Source: Bondarzewia mesenterica
Taxonomy: Eukaryota > Basidiomycota > Agaricomycetes > Russulales > Bondarzewiaceae
Assembly (NCBI GenBank): GCA_004802705.1
Contig: SGPL01000478.1
Coordinates: forward strand, 1-25,379
Direction of reading: 5' to 3'
DNA: 25,379 nt
The notes below the pieces were generated by a model. The model saw nothing but the letters and a program-made list of their open reading frames with translations. It was not told where the DNA came from and ran no database searches. The first letter of the stretch is position 1, and each line of letters starts with the position of its first letter. Of this stretch, positions 1 to 10,933 are shown one piece after another. The position numbers and the translations under genes are program-made.

Positions 1-1341
1 GAAGGAGTCCCGTCACGGACGAAGGGAGGGCGGGAGGGTTGGAGGCCGTACGTGCGTTTCTTCGTCAAACCGTGGATCTTCTGTAGGTGCTTCACCAGGC
101 TCGGCTTGGCGCCCTCGTGTTGTTGCTCATGCTCGTGCTCATACGAACGTGGGCCTGCGCGAATGCTTTGACGGTACCCATATCCCGGCGCTGCGGGTGG
201 GAAGCTGTTGTTGCGGGGGAGAGGCATGCGCATGGGGACGGGTACGGTGGGGCGCGTGGCGTATTGATGTGCATTTGTGGTGGTGTTGATGCTGTTAGGG
301 ATGGAAAGGTCCCCCGGAAGTCCTGCGATACCTACACAGAAACGAGATGGGGATTGGTTCGGTCTCTTCTATTTTTTTTTTGCACCCTGAATATTGAGAG
401 AGCATAGATTTTCTTGACTTACCTTCGGCGACGGTGCGCTGAGGATCGATTGACAGGTAGAAGAAATATTTCTGATGCTCTACGTTGAACCAGACGGGTG
501 ATTCTTCGCGCTCCTGGAGCTGCAGCTGAATCGGAGGGTAAAGAAAGGAACAACAATAAGTCTTGAGCAAGACACGGGGGAAGCAGATCCTCACGGTGTC
601 GTAGAACAGGTCAATGAACGTGCTCATGTCAGGTTTTGGATTGAGGATCATGTGCAGATGTATATTTTCCTTGAAGATGCACGGGTGAGCGACTTGGACC
701 ATGGGAAGGGAAGGAAAGTTACTTGTTTAAGCTTTCCCGCGAGGGCCTTCCATCCGGAACGGGGATCCGAAGAGTGGGGGAGGGACGAGGAGCTATCTGC
801 ATCATCCGAAGGGCTCGAGGCAGCGACGACGAAGAGATGACGAGTGGTAGGAACTTTTTGAAAGGTGGACGCGAGGAGCTGAAGGGGGAAGCGGTGCGAA
901 GGTCCGAGATTAAGACGTGCGGCTAGAAAGGGGATAATGTGAGAAGGGGGACGCACGTCGACACCACGATGCAGGGTTCCGAGCGATATGTGATTGTTCG
1001 GCTGCGGGTTGAATCGTAATTCGGGAAGTTGATTGAACTGGCGTGAGCTGTTCTGTGGCGGTACGGAGGGGTCGTCGATGGGTGCGAGGCAGCTGGTGAG
1101 CCATAAGACTTGGATCTGAGCGGCAAGTGAGTACGAGGTGGGAGACGAGAGAATGGGGAGAACGAACGGGGACGACGGGGTTTGCCATCCTCATTGTTCC
1201 GAGGAGGGTCGGCAGGTAATGATCTCGCAAATCGGGCCAGCGCGAGTACATCTGTTCCGAGTTTTCGATGAGGAGGAGGGTCGCGATCGAATAGAAGGGA
1301 GCGGGGGGCTTGAATATTCCAGGGGGCGGAGGGCTGGCCAT
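1..1341 (-). CDS. Mediator subunit 25-like protein, von Willebrand A domain (3' end outside window)
   Basis: Model exons, in minus-strand order: 1341-1168, 1115-723, 669-595, 525-423 and 331 to the left edge, with introns of 52, 53, 69 and 91 nt. All phases agree and about 358 residues are open. The start is the ATG of M-A-S-P-P-P-P. Residues about 15-45 (Y-S-I-A-T-L-L-L-I-E-N-S, then W-P-D-L-R-D-H-Y-L) resemble the start of the Med25 VWA domain, a beta strand followed by a helix. A later R-H-L-F-V-V-A-A-S and the segment around E-N-I-H-L-H-M-I-L-N (about 190-200) fit later VWA strands. The last exon is Pro/Asn-rich, with a basic K-H-L-Q-K-I-H-G-L-T-K-K patch. In known family members this domain joins the Mediator complex and bridges activators to RNA polymerase II; that role is inferred here. 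The intron 4 acceptor could also lie 9 nt further on, in the same frame. An unrelated VWA-like protein remains possible. Confidence 0.6.
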
Positions 1342-1611
1342 GGCGCTGAGAGGAACCGAACAAGCCTGAGTGGAGGTCAAAGTGGCAGAAAATGAGGAAG
1401 GAAATGAGGGGGACGGTCACTCAGGGCATGGGGGGAGGGGAAGGAAAGAAAGGACCGTAACGAGTTGTAGGCTAAGTAGGACAGTCCTGGACAGCGCACC
1501 GGACGCGGCTCTGATTGGTCCGCGGTATTATGTAATCTGTAACCCTTATCCTTCTTGTTCTGCTCCCGCTCGGTTTCGTCGTCCTCGTTGCACGCCCTCA
1601 GCGCAACAGCC
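1342..1611. promoter_or_regulatory. Divergent promoter between the Med25-like and Whi2-like genes
   Basis: The two start codons point away from each other across 270 bp. A G-A-T-T-G-G motif at 1513-1518 is an inverted CCAAT box, about 95 bp upstream of the Whi2-like ATG. No clear TATA box was seen. Shared control of the two genes is an inference from spacing alone. Confidence 0.45.
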
Positions 1612-2909
1612 ATGGCTGCCGCAATGTCGTCCTCGCCGATAACCCAGGTCCAGCAGGTCCCCACACAGGCTGCGCTCCAACCGCCGCTCCTCACGAGGCT
1701 CTCCCTCGACCTCCGTGGCAAGCGCTTCTCCGTCGACCGCGAGACCATCATGAACCTCCCCGAGTCCGTCCTCCTCTGCCTCTTCCCCAACGCCTCGTCC
1801 TCAGCCGCCAAAGCATCGCCCTTTCCGACGGCGGTGAAAACTCTGAAGAGGAAGAGCTGTATGGCGTTGACGTACGTCTCCTTTTCCCCCCTCTCAAACT
1901 CCCTCACTCACCCAATGTCCCAGTTCGACCCAGACTGCTTCTCCTACGTCCTCCAATTCTTCCGCAAAGCCTCAGACGACTTTTATGGCACCGAATCCGC
2001 TCCAGGCCTCTACGCCGCTCAACAGCCCTACATCGAAAACGCGCCCTCCCCCGAATTCGCACCCGCCCAGAACCCGCTCCTCACCAAACAAGCCATCATC
2101 GTCCTCCGCGAGGAACTCGGAATACTTCTCCATCCCTCCCCGAAACGGCACCGCCTCCACCGACGCCGATGGCATCGCCAACGACCGCCTCTTAGACCTC
2201 AAGCGCACCTGTGGAGGATATCTGCTCGAAAAACGGAACATCTTCACCGCCCTCCAGCGCAACGTCAACAAGGAGAACAACGTCGCCGAACAGCACTTGA
2301 TCGATATGCTCTGCATGAGGTGCGGCCCTCCCTCTTGACGACGATTCATCGTTGACGCCGCGTCTCGCGCGTTTCTGTCTTCAGCGGGTTCGACCGCGAC
2401 GACGAATGGGGGTTCCGCGCCGTCGAACCCTCGCGGTGCTGCATCTCCTCCATCGCCCTCGTCCTCCTCAAAACCGGCATCGTGCACTCCACAGCCCCAA
2501 CGGGCGAGCGACAGGTCGCGATCGACTACAACCAAATGGGCACCGCCCAAAAACTCCTCCTATTCTGGCGCAAACCAGCAGTACGTCCCTCACATGCTCG
2601 CCCATCCACACACCGCATTCGGTGTCTTCCGCGTTTTCACTTATTTTTTATGTTAACGACACCCTGGTATTTCGTCACACAGCGCAAATGCTGGTGGGAC
2701 GGCATCGAGATGGACTTGCCTCCCCGTTCCAGTTCCGGCGCCGAGGGAGGCGGAGGGGAACAGCCGAGAAGCGTCAAGCTGTGGGCCCGTAGGGTGTGGA
2801 CGCTCGAGCTCAGCCTGGTGCGTGAATCCGTTTGCTCCCGAAGGGATTCTTCCTGCGAACAAGCAACGTCGCTCACGCGGGTCGGGTTTTTTGTGCTTAT
2901 CAGGTATGA
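1612..2909 (+). CDS. Whi2-like BTB/POZ-fold stress-response regulator (two one-base frame breaks)
   Basis: Exons 1612-1871, 1924-2319, 2385-2580, 2683-2817 and 2904-2909 give about 330 residues if two one-base errors are allowed for. The N-terminal region (L-T-R-L-S-L-D-L-R-G-K-R-F-S-V-D) followed by L-P-E-S-V-L-L-C-L-F-P-N is typical of the Whi2 family, which has a BTB/KCTD-like fold. F-D-P-D-C-F-S-Y-V-L-Q-F-F-R, Y-F-S-I-P-P and the C-terminal V-K-L-W-A-R-R-V-W-T-L-E-L-S-L also fit. In yeast Whi2 works with Psr phosphatases in the general stress response and in restraining TORC1; function here is inferred. One base is missing near 1791-1792 (A-A-C-G-C-C where the family reading needs one more G). 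One G is extra at 2119-2120. Each break shifts the frame but the protein resumes cleanly, so sequence error is likelier than decay. The last intron leaves a single Val codon before TGA; without it the protein would read on to 2922. Confidence 0.85.
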
Positions 2910-3369
2910 AAGGAAACTCTGAACTTTGAACTTTAATTCGCGTCTATCCGAACGCGTTGCTTCGCGTGCCTCCCCTTCCCCCTTTTTGCGACTTACGAAA
3001 ATCGCGTGGAGTGGGTTTCTTTTTCGTGTCGTCGTCGTCAATGTTGGTGTTGGCGTTGGTGTGGCATCGTTGGTTATCCCTTCTTTTCTGTTCACTTTAT
3101 CTTCGCTTTTTGTCCTCTTTCCTCTTCTGTCCCTTTTCGTTCCGTTCCGTTTCTGTTTCTGTTTGTTCTTCCCACCATCCATCATCCATCAGCAGGTCGC
3201 TTTCTCCGCCTTCTTTTGCACGCACGCAGCGCACACGCACATGCACACAACTACGGACGTCGGATACCCCTACCCAGATTCAAACCCTATACAACATCCA
3301 GCACGCATTGCACGCCACCACGTTCTTGTCTTTCTTGCCTTTGAACGCCCCTTTGATCAATCCATCATG

Positions 3370-3690
3370 ATGATCTTATCTTACCTGTCTTTCTGTCTTT
3401 CTGTCCATCTGTTTTTCCGTTTTTCTGTCTGTTCATGTGTCTGGCTCTCTGTCTCTCTGTTTGTCAGGCTCGCTGGCTGCGCTCACCTGCACAATCTGCA
3501 TTTCGCATCGGAACTTCCGCTCGCTCGCTCGCTCGCCTCGCACTCATTCGTCAAATGAATTCCCCATCCCGTTCCATATCCCCGTCCAGATTCCATACCC
3601 ATTCGACTTTCGTATCGTACCATATTGCCATACCGTACCGTATACATCGCATATCATATCGTGCCGTATCCCCCATCGAACCCATCGAAA
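3370..3690. repeat. Low-complexity C-T-G-T / C-G-T-A-type simple sequence
   Basis: About 3380-3475 is a run of T-C-T-G-T and T-T-C-T-G units, for example near 3384-3440. About 3580-3680 has imperfect C-C-G-T-A-T / C-G-T-A-C-C / C-A-T-A-T-C units. These look like slippage-generated sequence. The long ORFs crossing this stretch have biased composition and no family signal. Confidence 0.55.
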
Positions 3691-4511
3691 ACGCGTCATG
3701 GCACGTCGTCTTTCGCGATGCATGGAACGTCCCGCGAGTTGAATTCTGAATGGAATTCAGACAGGACTTCGACGTCGAACATCAAGGTAAGGTAAGGCAA
3801 TTTACCGATAAGTCACTGGTGCAGGCGAGTATACCATGCCCTCGGAGAAACGCACGCGCATGCGCTTTTGACCTTGCCCATCCACCCACATAAGTAAGCA
3901 AGTGTCCCTACGGTGCCTAAAAACATAGGATACATGTACATGTACACTTAAAGCTGCGGTATATGGCTATCTGGCTATCTAGAGTTCAGCGCTGACTCAG
4001 TTACTCATGGGTCTACGCCTTCCTAGCTTCGTAGCTTCGAAACTTCGTCGCGCGTCCGACGCGAACTGAGACTGATCAGATCGGATCAGATCATTGATAT
4101 GCATATACCCGTATGTAATGTGTGTACCGATATTGTAGGATTCCGTCGGGTCGGGGGAAAAAGGGCGAGTTTACTTGTTATGATGTGCGTGTACAATGTA
4201 CATGTGTAAGTGAGTATCAAGCTCGCATCGGCCAATCGTCGACGTCGGTGCGCCGTGCCACTGCGACTCCGGGCGTGTGTGGGTGGTGTTGTTATCGCGA
4301 CTTGCCAGTGCTCGAGCGCTCGAAGCGGTGCTGATAAGCGAGTCGGGATTCGGGGGTCGGGAGTCGGTGAGGAGGTATGACGGACCTTGGCTGGCGTCGA
4401 CAGTTTTGAACTATGATATATGATGCGTTGTATGCATACCTGACTCATGGCAAGTAAGCATGACCTGCCGTGCGCTGTCGGGATCGATCCCACTCCGAGT
4501 CCGCCTTCGAA

Positions 4512-4546
4512 CCCTTCAAAATTTCAAGGCTTCAAGGCTTCAAGTG
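4512..4546. repeat. Short tandem repeat, unit about 9 nt (T-T-C-A-A-G-G-C-T type)
   Basis: Two full copies and one partial copy of T-T-C-A-A-G-G-C, preceded by a diverged copy containing T-T-C-A-A-A-A-T, lie end to end. Similar short echoes occur at 4020-4050 (C-T-T-C-G-T-A-G) and 4075-4095 (G-A-T-C-A-G-A-T). Confidence 0.5.
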
Positions 4547-5571
4547 AAAACGCGACGCGAGCCAGCGCACGCGGAATCCCATCGAGAACTCAAGCTCAAG
4601 GACCCGGCTTCTCAGGATGACGATGCCGTCGTGGTACATAGTAGTTGCTGTGTCGGAGGGCAGGGCATCGTCTTTACAGTTCGCGAATTTGCATTTTGTG
4701 CGACCTACGAGCCGGAGAGCCCTATCGATCCCGCAGTTCGTGAGGCCCGAGGGCGTGTCTGCACCCTTTGTGATATGTATCGTCGAATAAGTAGCTTTGA
4801 TTGCTATAGCACATACTCACATGTGTTTGTTTGTCGTGGAGCGATCCGTGATACACGGCCCACTGGATCCTAGGTCTAAGGTCAATCCTAGCACTGTACT
4901 TACTCAGACTGTAATTATAACACGGTCCCATCGGTGTTTCTTCGCGCAACAGCTCGACGAGCGAGCTGTGAAGCTAAAATACACGAATGTAGAGTTTTAG
5001 CATGGGACATCCACAATCCACAATACGAGTGGCCGATCTGGCATTACCTTCCGATGACTTGTGGGTGATTTTTTCCGCACATACTGCATGCAAATGCGTG
5101 TCCGCGCGGAGCTCCGAATCTCAGTCAGCCAACAGTCGGCACCAGTACTCGGCCTAGGCTTCTCTGGTACTTGAGGGAAGGGAAGGGAAACGACACGACA
5201 CGGGAAAAGCGTGCTTTACCGCTTCACCGCAGTGCGGGCATGTATGTACCCAAGAGGGAGGATTTTCTCAGCGTGGTGCAGCCGATACCACGGATTCACT
5301 CCGAAAATCAATTTCGAGACGGCTTGAGTTTTTGAATTTGGAATTGGAGAAGTAGAGCTGCTGAGAACCTTGTTGAAAACCTAGTCTCCGGTGAAGACCG
5401 TCTCGCAGAGATATTTCGGAAGCAAAACGTGTTCGGGACGAGGTAAAAGCTTAAATAAGTACGTGGAAATATAACACCCTTACGGGAGTTCCGTAAATAA
5501 TCTGACTTCCCACACCCACCTTTCTCCGACGCGCCGCTCGGTAGCCTCTGTACGATCTCAAACCATTCGTC

Positions 5572-6263
5572 ATGGCCGATTTTGACCTGGAAGAGCTCGT
5601 GCATGTCGAGCAGACGTATGGACCTAATCGTATCGCGCGACACGTCCGTCTGACTGACCCACAAACGCAGGTTCTACGATAGCGGGTACGCAGACGGCTT
5701 TGTGCACGGCCGCATACACGGGCTGATCGAGGGCCGTGCACTAGGGCGGGAGAAAGGGTTTGAGATGTGGGAGGAGGTCGGTTTCTACGAGGGCTTCGCG
5801 AGGACGTGGATCGCACTGTATGCGGTCAGCGGCAGGGCGGACGAGTTGAGTCTTTTTTCTTTTTTCTTTTCTTTTTCTTGGATCTCGGAGTCTATTNTTT
5901 TTTTTTTGGTCAAACTTTGTCAACACTTTCTCATCGATCGCCTTTATGTACCCCAGTCGCGCTTTGCACCACGCGCGTCACCTGCTAGAGTTGACCTCCC
6001 GCTTCCCGCGCTCGAACCCAGCTCCCAGCTCCGCCTCCGCCGACGAAGGGACGGACATCACGGCACTCCAGCGCCAGATCCGCTCGCGCTACAAAACGCT
6101 CTGTGCCACTCTCGGTGTCCGCGCCAGCCCGCGTGCCGCGTCTGCGGGAGACGACAACGCCGATGACGAGGGAGGCGCAGGCGGCGGAGAAAAGCGCAAG
6201 AGGAGTGTGTGGAAAGTCGAAGGTCCCCCGGTACCGAAGCGCGAGCAGGGTCTCAGCTTCTGA
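5572..6263 (+). CDS. LTO1: Lto1 homolog (ORAOV1/Yae1-type GX3-repeat protein)
   Basis: Exons 5572-5615, 5671-5844 and 5957-6263 (introns 55 and 112 nt) encode 174 residues. Residues about 16-58 carry a Gly every fourth position (G-Y-A-D-G-F-V-H-G-R-I-H-G, then G-R-A-L-G-R-E-K-G), followed by E-E-V-G-F-Y-E-G-F. This is the repeat that defines Yae1 and Lto1. The region after residue 73 (A-L-H-H-A-R-H-L-L-E-L, then P near R-F-P) fits the second conserved helix. In yeast and human cells Yae1-Lto1 recruits the ribosome-recycling ATPase ABCE1/Rli1 to the cytosolic Fe-S targeting complex. The protein ends in L-S-F, which fits the known targeting-complex tripeptide. A Gly/Asp-rich linker at about 135-150 is probably disordered. 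The second intron contains an ambiguous base at 5897 inside a T run. Confidence 0.88.
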
Positions 6264-7121
6264 AACTGCCTCAGGCGCGCTCGTTGTGCTTTGGACAGTC
6301 GTCGCTCCCATGGAACGTGGGACGCAAGGGACCTGCGTCAATGTCTTCTGCCTAACGGAACTTGGTCTCCTCGTCACACGTTTGTGGACGGATCAGTCAT
6401 GGTCCCGCGGAATGAATTCTCTGATTAAAATCCGGGTGTGGGGACTCAATTGGGAACTCAGGAGGATTCGGGTGTGTGCGATTTCTGAGGGATGCGGTTC
6501 GCGAGCTGGCGCGCCCCGGTCGGCTTCGCAGTCTTCTTGCTTGGGCTTGCTTTGGATGCGGGAGACAGATCTGCTGACTCGCGGCCATCAGCCAGTATTC
6601 GCAGAGTTTGGTAATGCTCTTCGTTGGTTTGGCGCGGGCGCGGGAACGTCGTTTTCACACCTGCCTTATAGCGTTGTTTGTTAATAGAGAAGATGCCAGG
6701 GGTGGGAGCAGGATGTTCTTAGGGTCTGTTCGGAGTATAATTCAATTTTGTTACAGTTATGTACAAGCGCTCATCGGATCATAGTTCAACTGTTCATTGT
6801 CAGGGTACCGCAGCCGCGTAAACGGATCAAGGCTTTGGTTCTTCATGATTTTTTGGATGACGCGAAAAGAAGATTGCGGGTGTGAAAACAAAAACTTGAC
6901 GACAGTATGCAGCTGACTGTAAGTCTCGTGGTGTAAGTACATTGAATTGTGCAGCCTTCTCAAGATCCCGGCCTATATCCACCCATTCCGTAACCAACCA
7001 GCGTTCTACGCCGATTCAAAGCCGTTCTCTCGTACATCCGTGACATCGTCCGCTCGCCCCCATGGGATATACAGCAAATAATCTGAACTTCGGATACAGC
7101 TCACTCCCGAGATCGCCCAGT
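6264..7121. other. Convergent intergenic region, no gene seen
   Basis: It lies between the stop codons of the Lto1 homolog and the amine oxidase, so it should hold both 3' UTRs. ORFs on both strands are short or have no recognisable features. The minus-strand ORF 6757-6963 (68 residues, ending near D-P-M-S-A-C-T) has no family signal and no supporting splice context. Confidence 0.5.
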
Positions 7122-10100
7122 TCAATTCGAGGAAGGAGCGCAGCAGCTCGCGCCTTCACTGCCAGCGAATGCTGGGACGCTCTTCGGATCCTTGCGGCCA
7201 GGGACGTCCAAACTTGGATTTGCGACAAAGAAGGAATTGGGCCTGAACATGATGCGGAGGTGGTCGACGGGCATGCTACATCGCGAAAGGAAGGGAAGAG
7301 GGAAGAGGCCGTCAGTCACGAGTCGAACACTCGACGACCGATGCGGAACAAAGGGGTTCAAAGACGGAGAAGAGAAGTACTCACACAGGCCAGTCCTCGG
7401 GCCTCGCGATGTGCGTCAAGCCCACGGTCAAGAACACGACCAAGTCCTCATTCTCCACCTTCACGCCCTTCTCGCTGTCCTCCTTGAGCCATCGACCAAC
7501 GCTGTCCGCAGGCTCGCCGCGCGCCTGCGGCACATACTTGCCCGCGGGCCACATGCGGCCGCCCTTGGCGCCGACCTGCTCGTCGTCCTTGAACACCCAA
7601 ATCGGCTTCGCCCAAACCTGGCGCGCGAGCCCACCCAACCGTCCTCCCGCGCGTGGAAGGACGTGATGCCGCCCTTGACCGCAAGCGCGTACCCGACCGG
7701 CTGGCCCGTTGAGTAGTGCTTCCGCGCAAAGTTCACGATGCGCCACCGGCGGTCCGCCACCAGGTCGTAATCCCGCGCGCCCTCGCTCGCGAGTTTGATC
7801 ACCTTGTCCTGCGTCACGAAGCCGTTGCCCGCGAAATTTCGATCTGAACCCGTCGAGAACGGTACCGGCACCACGTCCGTCTCGACGACGGAATTTGACA
7901 GGCCGTCGATCATCGGGTCCAGGCGCACGGAGAACAGATGTTGGTGGTGTTGTGCGTTGATGCCGGGCGCGACCTTCACGCCGAACGGCGTCGGGTCGTT
8001 CTCACCCACAGGGACAACCTGTAGGATTCCCGTGAGGCGGACCTCAAGCTCAATCGATCCATCTTGGTAGAAGCGGTAATTCCAGATGTACTCTGTACGC
8101 GAGGATCGCTAGTCAGCACGCAGAGCTCGAGAGATGAAAAGAAAAGATGAGGGGAACGCACCATAGTTTGCCAGGGTGCAAACCATGCTGACGACCAATC
8201 TTCGGCTGCGGACAGAGTACGCACGGCCTCCAGTACGGTAATCCGTGTGCTTCCAGAGCAAGCCATCGTCCTCTTCATGGATGCAAATCACATTCTTGAT
8301 GATGACCGCCGAACCGTCGTGGCCGACGTACGCACCAGGCTATCCAAAGGCACCACGACGTTAATTACGAGAAACCTCTATCCGCTGGATGAGATGCGTG
8401 CTTACCAGGTAGTGAATCTGCCCAAGACAGTCGCAGCCAAGCGAGAGTTCGTTGGCCATCGTGCCCATTCCGTATTCACCTCTGTCATTTGCGTCTCGAT
8501 CAGTTTCATCGAATGACACAGGATCGAGGGCTCAAAATGCTTACGAGTCGAAGGCGAACTTGCGCGGACTTGGGTGTTCCGGAGCACCGTAGGGCACGAC
8601 CATCTCCGCCAGCGAGAGCCTGTAGAATATCGGCCTCTCGACCCCATCATCGTTATACGTGATTGTCGACAGCGCAATGCCTTCACGCTGGGTGAAAGCT
8701 GCATCCCGTCAGAATGTCCATCAGCAATGGATAATCGATTGGACGGCATGAAAAGGACACCCACATATGTGCATTTTCCACTTTTGCCACTCCAGAACGT
8801 GCCCGTCCATTTTGAAGCTAACGCCCTCGGGCTGGATGACATGCAAAGGCTTGATATCCTCGCGCTCCTTCCATTGTTTGCCCTCCTTCTCCGCAAACTC
8901 CTTCAGCACTTCAGGCAGGAACTCCTGCGGGGCCATTGGCACAGGGATGCGCGAGCGATTTGCCGCCTCGACACTGTCCGAGCCAGTGAGGGCAGGCGGT
9001 TTTGTGGTAGGGACGGAGAGAGACGCGGGATCCGCCGAGGTATAGCGACCGGGAAAGTCGATGTGGATCACCTTGCCGCTGGTCATGTCGACGACTGGAA
9101 CGAAGTCCTTATTCCATTTTTTTGACCGTCAAAATGGTAGATGCAGACCATATGCTAAGAAACCGTATCTTACCAGAGGATGACCATAAAGGTTGTCATC
9201 CTTCGACAGGCGCGCAAACATCAGCGCCTGTTGGATGCGCAACTTCGCGGGAAAGCGGTCATCGTATCCGATCGACCAGCCATCCGCGAATAGCTGTTCC
9301 GGCTCAAAACCTATAGAACATATCCACAGACCGCACATTTGAGAATGGATGATCGAATATGAGATAAAAAGCAAAAAAAAAGACTCACCGACTTCCTTGG
9401 CAAGCTTGCGCACCCCCTCGTCCGCCTTGATAATTTCCTCGCAAGCGAGGAGCTCACCGGGGGAGAGTTGAGGTTGCGTGCCTTCAGGCAGTTTGTCGAG
9501 GGTCTCAACGGCCCAATTTCCGGTACTTGAATCGAGCGCAACAATCGCATTATATGCGTCTCTGTAAGTGAGTGCAAGATACGCATGGTAAATCGGGTAT
9601 AAAAGTATCATGGACAGTTAATGGGGCTTGCTCGAGAGGACAAAATCCGCTCAGGAACACACCCTGCAACAACATCAAGGAACTAAATGAAATCAAGCAG
9701 TCAGGACACTGATACATACGTAGTGAATTATGAAGAGAAAAGGCGAAGGTGTCCAAGTCGAATATCAAAATCGCAGACACTCACATCAACCTCAGCCTTC
9801 CTGACAATCGGCACCTTGTCCTCTTCCCGGACTTTCTCGCCGGTGAGAAGAGGGATACCAAGATGAGCGAGCACAGCACGCTTAGGAGGAGGGACGAGGT
9901 AATTTGCGATGAAGCGCACGGCCTTGATGGGCGTCTTCTCAGCGATATAATGGCGCACAGCCAATGAAACGGCGAGGATCTGAAGGGCAGAGTATCAGCC
10001 TGAGTTTGGCATGAGTAGCGATGGTGTACCAACCTCATCAGGAGTCAATGGGTCGAGAGGATGCGCGGGATTTGCGGCTTTCTCGAGTGTCTGCTTAACA

Positions 10101-10144
10101 GCGGTCGCAGTGCTCGGGGCAACGGGAACAGAATCGTTGGCCAT
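7122..10144 (-). CDS. Copper (topaquinone) amine oxidase, one frame break
   Basis: Eleven exons, minus order: 10144-10034, 9979-9785, 9682-9663, 9561-9389, 9310-9174, 9107-8765, 8698-8545, 8481-8406, 8339-8162, 8092-7385 and 7275-7122, giving about 749 residues. The enzyme oxidises primary amines to aldehydes, releasing ammonia and hydrogen peroxide. Visible active-site residues are the likely catalytic base Asp377 (F-D-S-G-E-Y-G), the topaquinone precursor Tyr462 (N-Y-E-Y), and copper ligands His512 and His514 (H-Q-H-L-F-S) and His690 (T-H-I-A-R-P-E-D-W). Their spacing matches yeast-type amine oxidases. One base is missing at about 7611-7613 in a C run (plus strand); both flanking frames read as family sequence. 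Exon 3 is only 20 nt. There is no N-terminal signal peptide and the C-terminus (P-S-S-N) is not a peroxisomal PTS1, so location is unclear. The start is the first ATG, with 111 in-frame bases before intron 1. Confidence 0.95.
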
Positions 10145-10596
10145 GATGGGCAGATGGATACGCTTTGAAACTGAATATGGAAGATTTTTTGTGAACGAGC
10201 TCGACGCACAGATGGATGTGGAGAAGCAAAGAGTTAGTAGGGCGCAACGAGATATTTTATACTCGGAGTGCTTAACGACCTGGGCATCCGGGGTGGGAAA
10301 GATAAGATAAGCCCGCTAATTATTACGCGCACCGCGTCGCGTCATGTGATATGCACGTTATCATCTCCTCCACTTTATTTTGCCTCAATTTTACACATTT
10401 GTCTTGCCCTTACTACACCGTGTAAACTTCTTCTGCTCTTTCTTTCCCAGCCCTCTCAAAACCAGAACTCATCATCGCTTTGCGCACAGTATACATGGCA
10501 GTCAGTTTTAAGGATCCCTATCTACAGCCTACAAATTTGAGCAATCATGTCAGGAACTCTGACCATCTTACGCTGTCTCGACTCTCTGAGATGGTT

Positions 10597-10614
10597 GATA
10601 GGCGCGCGCCTATC
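10597..10614. repeat. 18-bp perfect palindrome
   Basis: G-A-T-A-G-G-C-G-C followed directly by its exact reverse complement, with no spacer. It lies about 450 bp upstream of the amine oxidase start codon. The flanking bases do not extend the match. It could be a dimeric transcription-factor site or chance GC-rich sequence. Confidence 0.7.
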
Positions 10615-10911
10615 TATTATCTGTCCAACATCTCCGACGTCCATTCACTTATCTCCACTTTCAATACAGTCTTGCTGATCAAGCGTGCACGGGATCTCAC
10701 TTGCCGACGGCGGGTGGGACGTGCGCAGAGGCGAGGCTGAGCGGACGCGTCAAAATCATCGGATTACAGTGTTTTTTTCTGCGGCCGACGCGTCTCGGAC
10801 ATGATGCGCCATTTCTTTCTCTCTCCGTGGTAATTGCCGGTGGGTTTGAATTGGCAAAATCGCGCAGCAACTGTGGGTTTGCACGGATGATGCGCTCCAG
10901 ATACGAGTCGC

Positions 10912-10933
10912 AGAATCGCACCAGAATCGCACC
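10912..10933. repeat. Two tandem copies of an 11-nt unit
   Basis: A-G-A-A-T-C-G-C-A-C-C occurs twice in direct succession, followed by a partial G-C-A-C-C echo. No function is evident. Confidence 0.75.

Larger units (their letters stand above)
2910..5571. other. Gene-poor region with cryptic simple sequence
   Basis: No ORF here resembles a known protein or extends convincingly across splice sites. The longest plus-strand ORF, 4460-4873, shows no family features. The 2930-3560 part is pyrimidine-rich. From 3560 to about 4550 it holds short irregular repeats, noted separately. The left end should contain the 3' UTR of the Whi2-like gene and the right end the promoter of the Lto1 homolog. No tRNA could be folded with confidence. 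Confidence 0.5.

Noticed and set aside
3006..3558. Three overlapping plus-strand ORFs of 100-210 residues in the pyrimidine-rich stretch
   Set aside because: All three read the same low-complexity T/C sequence and are Leu/Phe/Ser-rich; none has family features or splice support.
4441..4502. Possible tRNA: a 5-bp end pairing and a T-loop-like G-G-A-T-C-G-A-T-C-C
   Set aside because: The span is only about 60 nt, there is no convincing anticodon or D arm, and the T-loop-like part is a plain palindrome.
4460..4873. 137-residue plus-strand ORF
   Set aside because: Mixed composition but no recognisable motif, and it covers the tandem T-T-C-A-A-G-G-C repeat; probably chance.
5703..5816. Minus-strand ORF overlapping the Lto1 homolog
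   Set aside because: It is the antisense shadow of the conserved GX3-repeat exon.
10697..10921. Minus-strand ORF with a codon-like segment (R-F-C-D-S-Y-L-E-R-I-I-R-A-N-P)
   Set aside because: About 36 residues look natural, but no consistent exons extend it on either side and it starts inside an 11-nt tandem repeat; at most a gene remnant.
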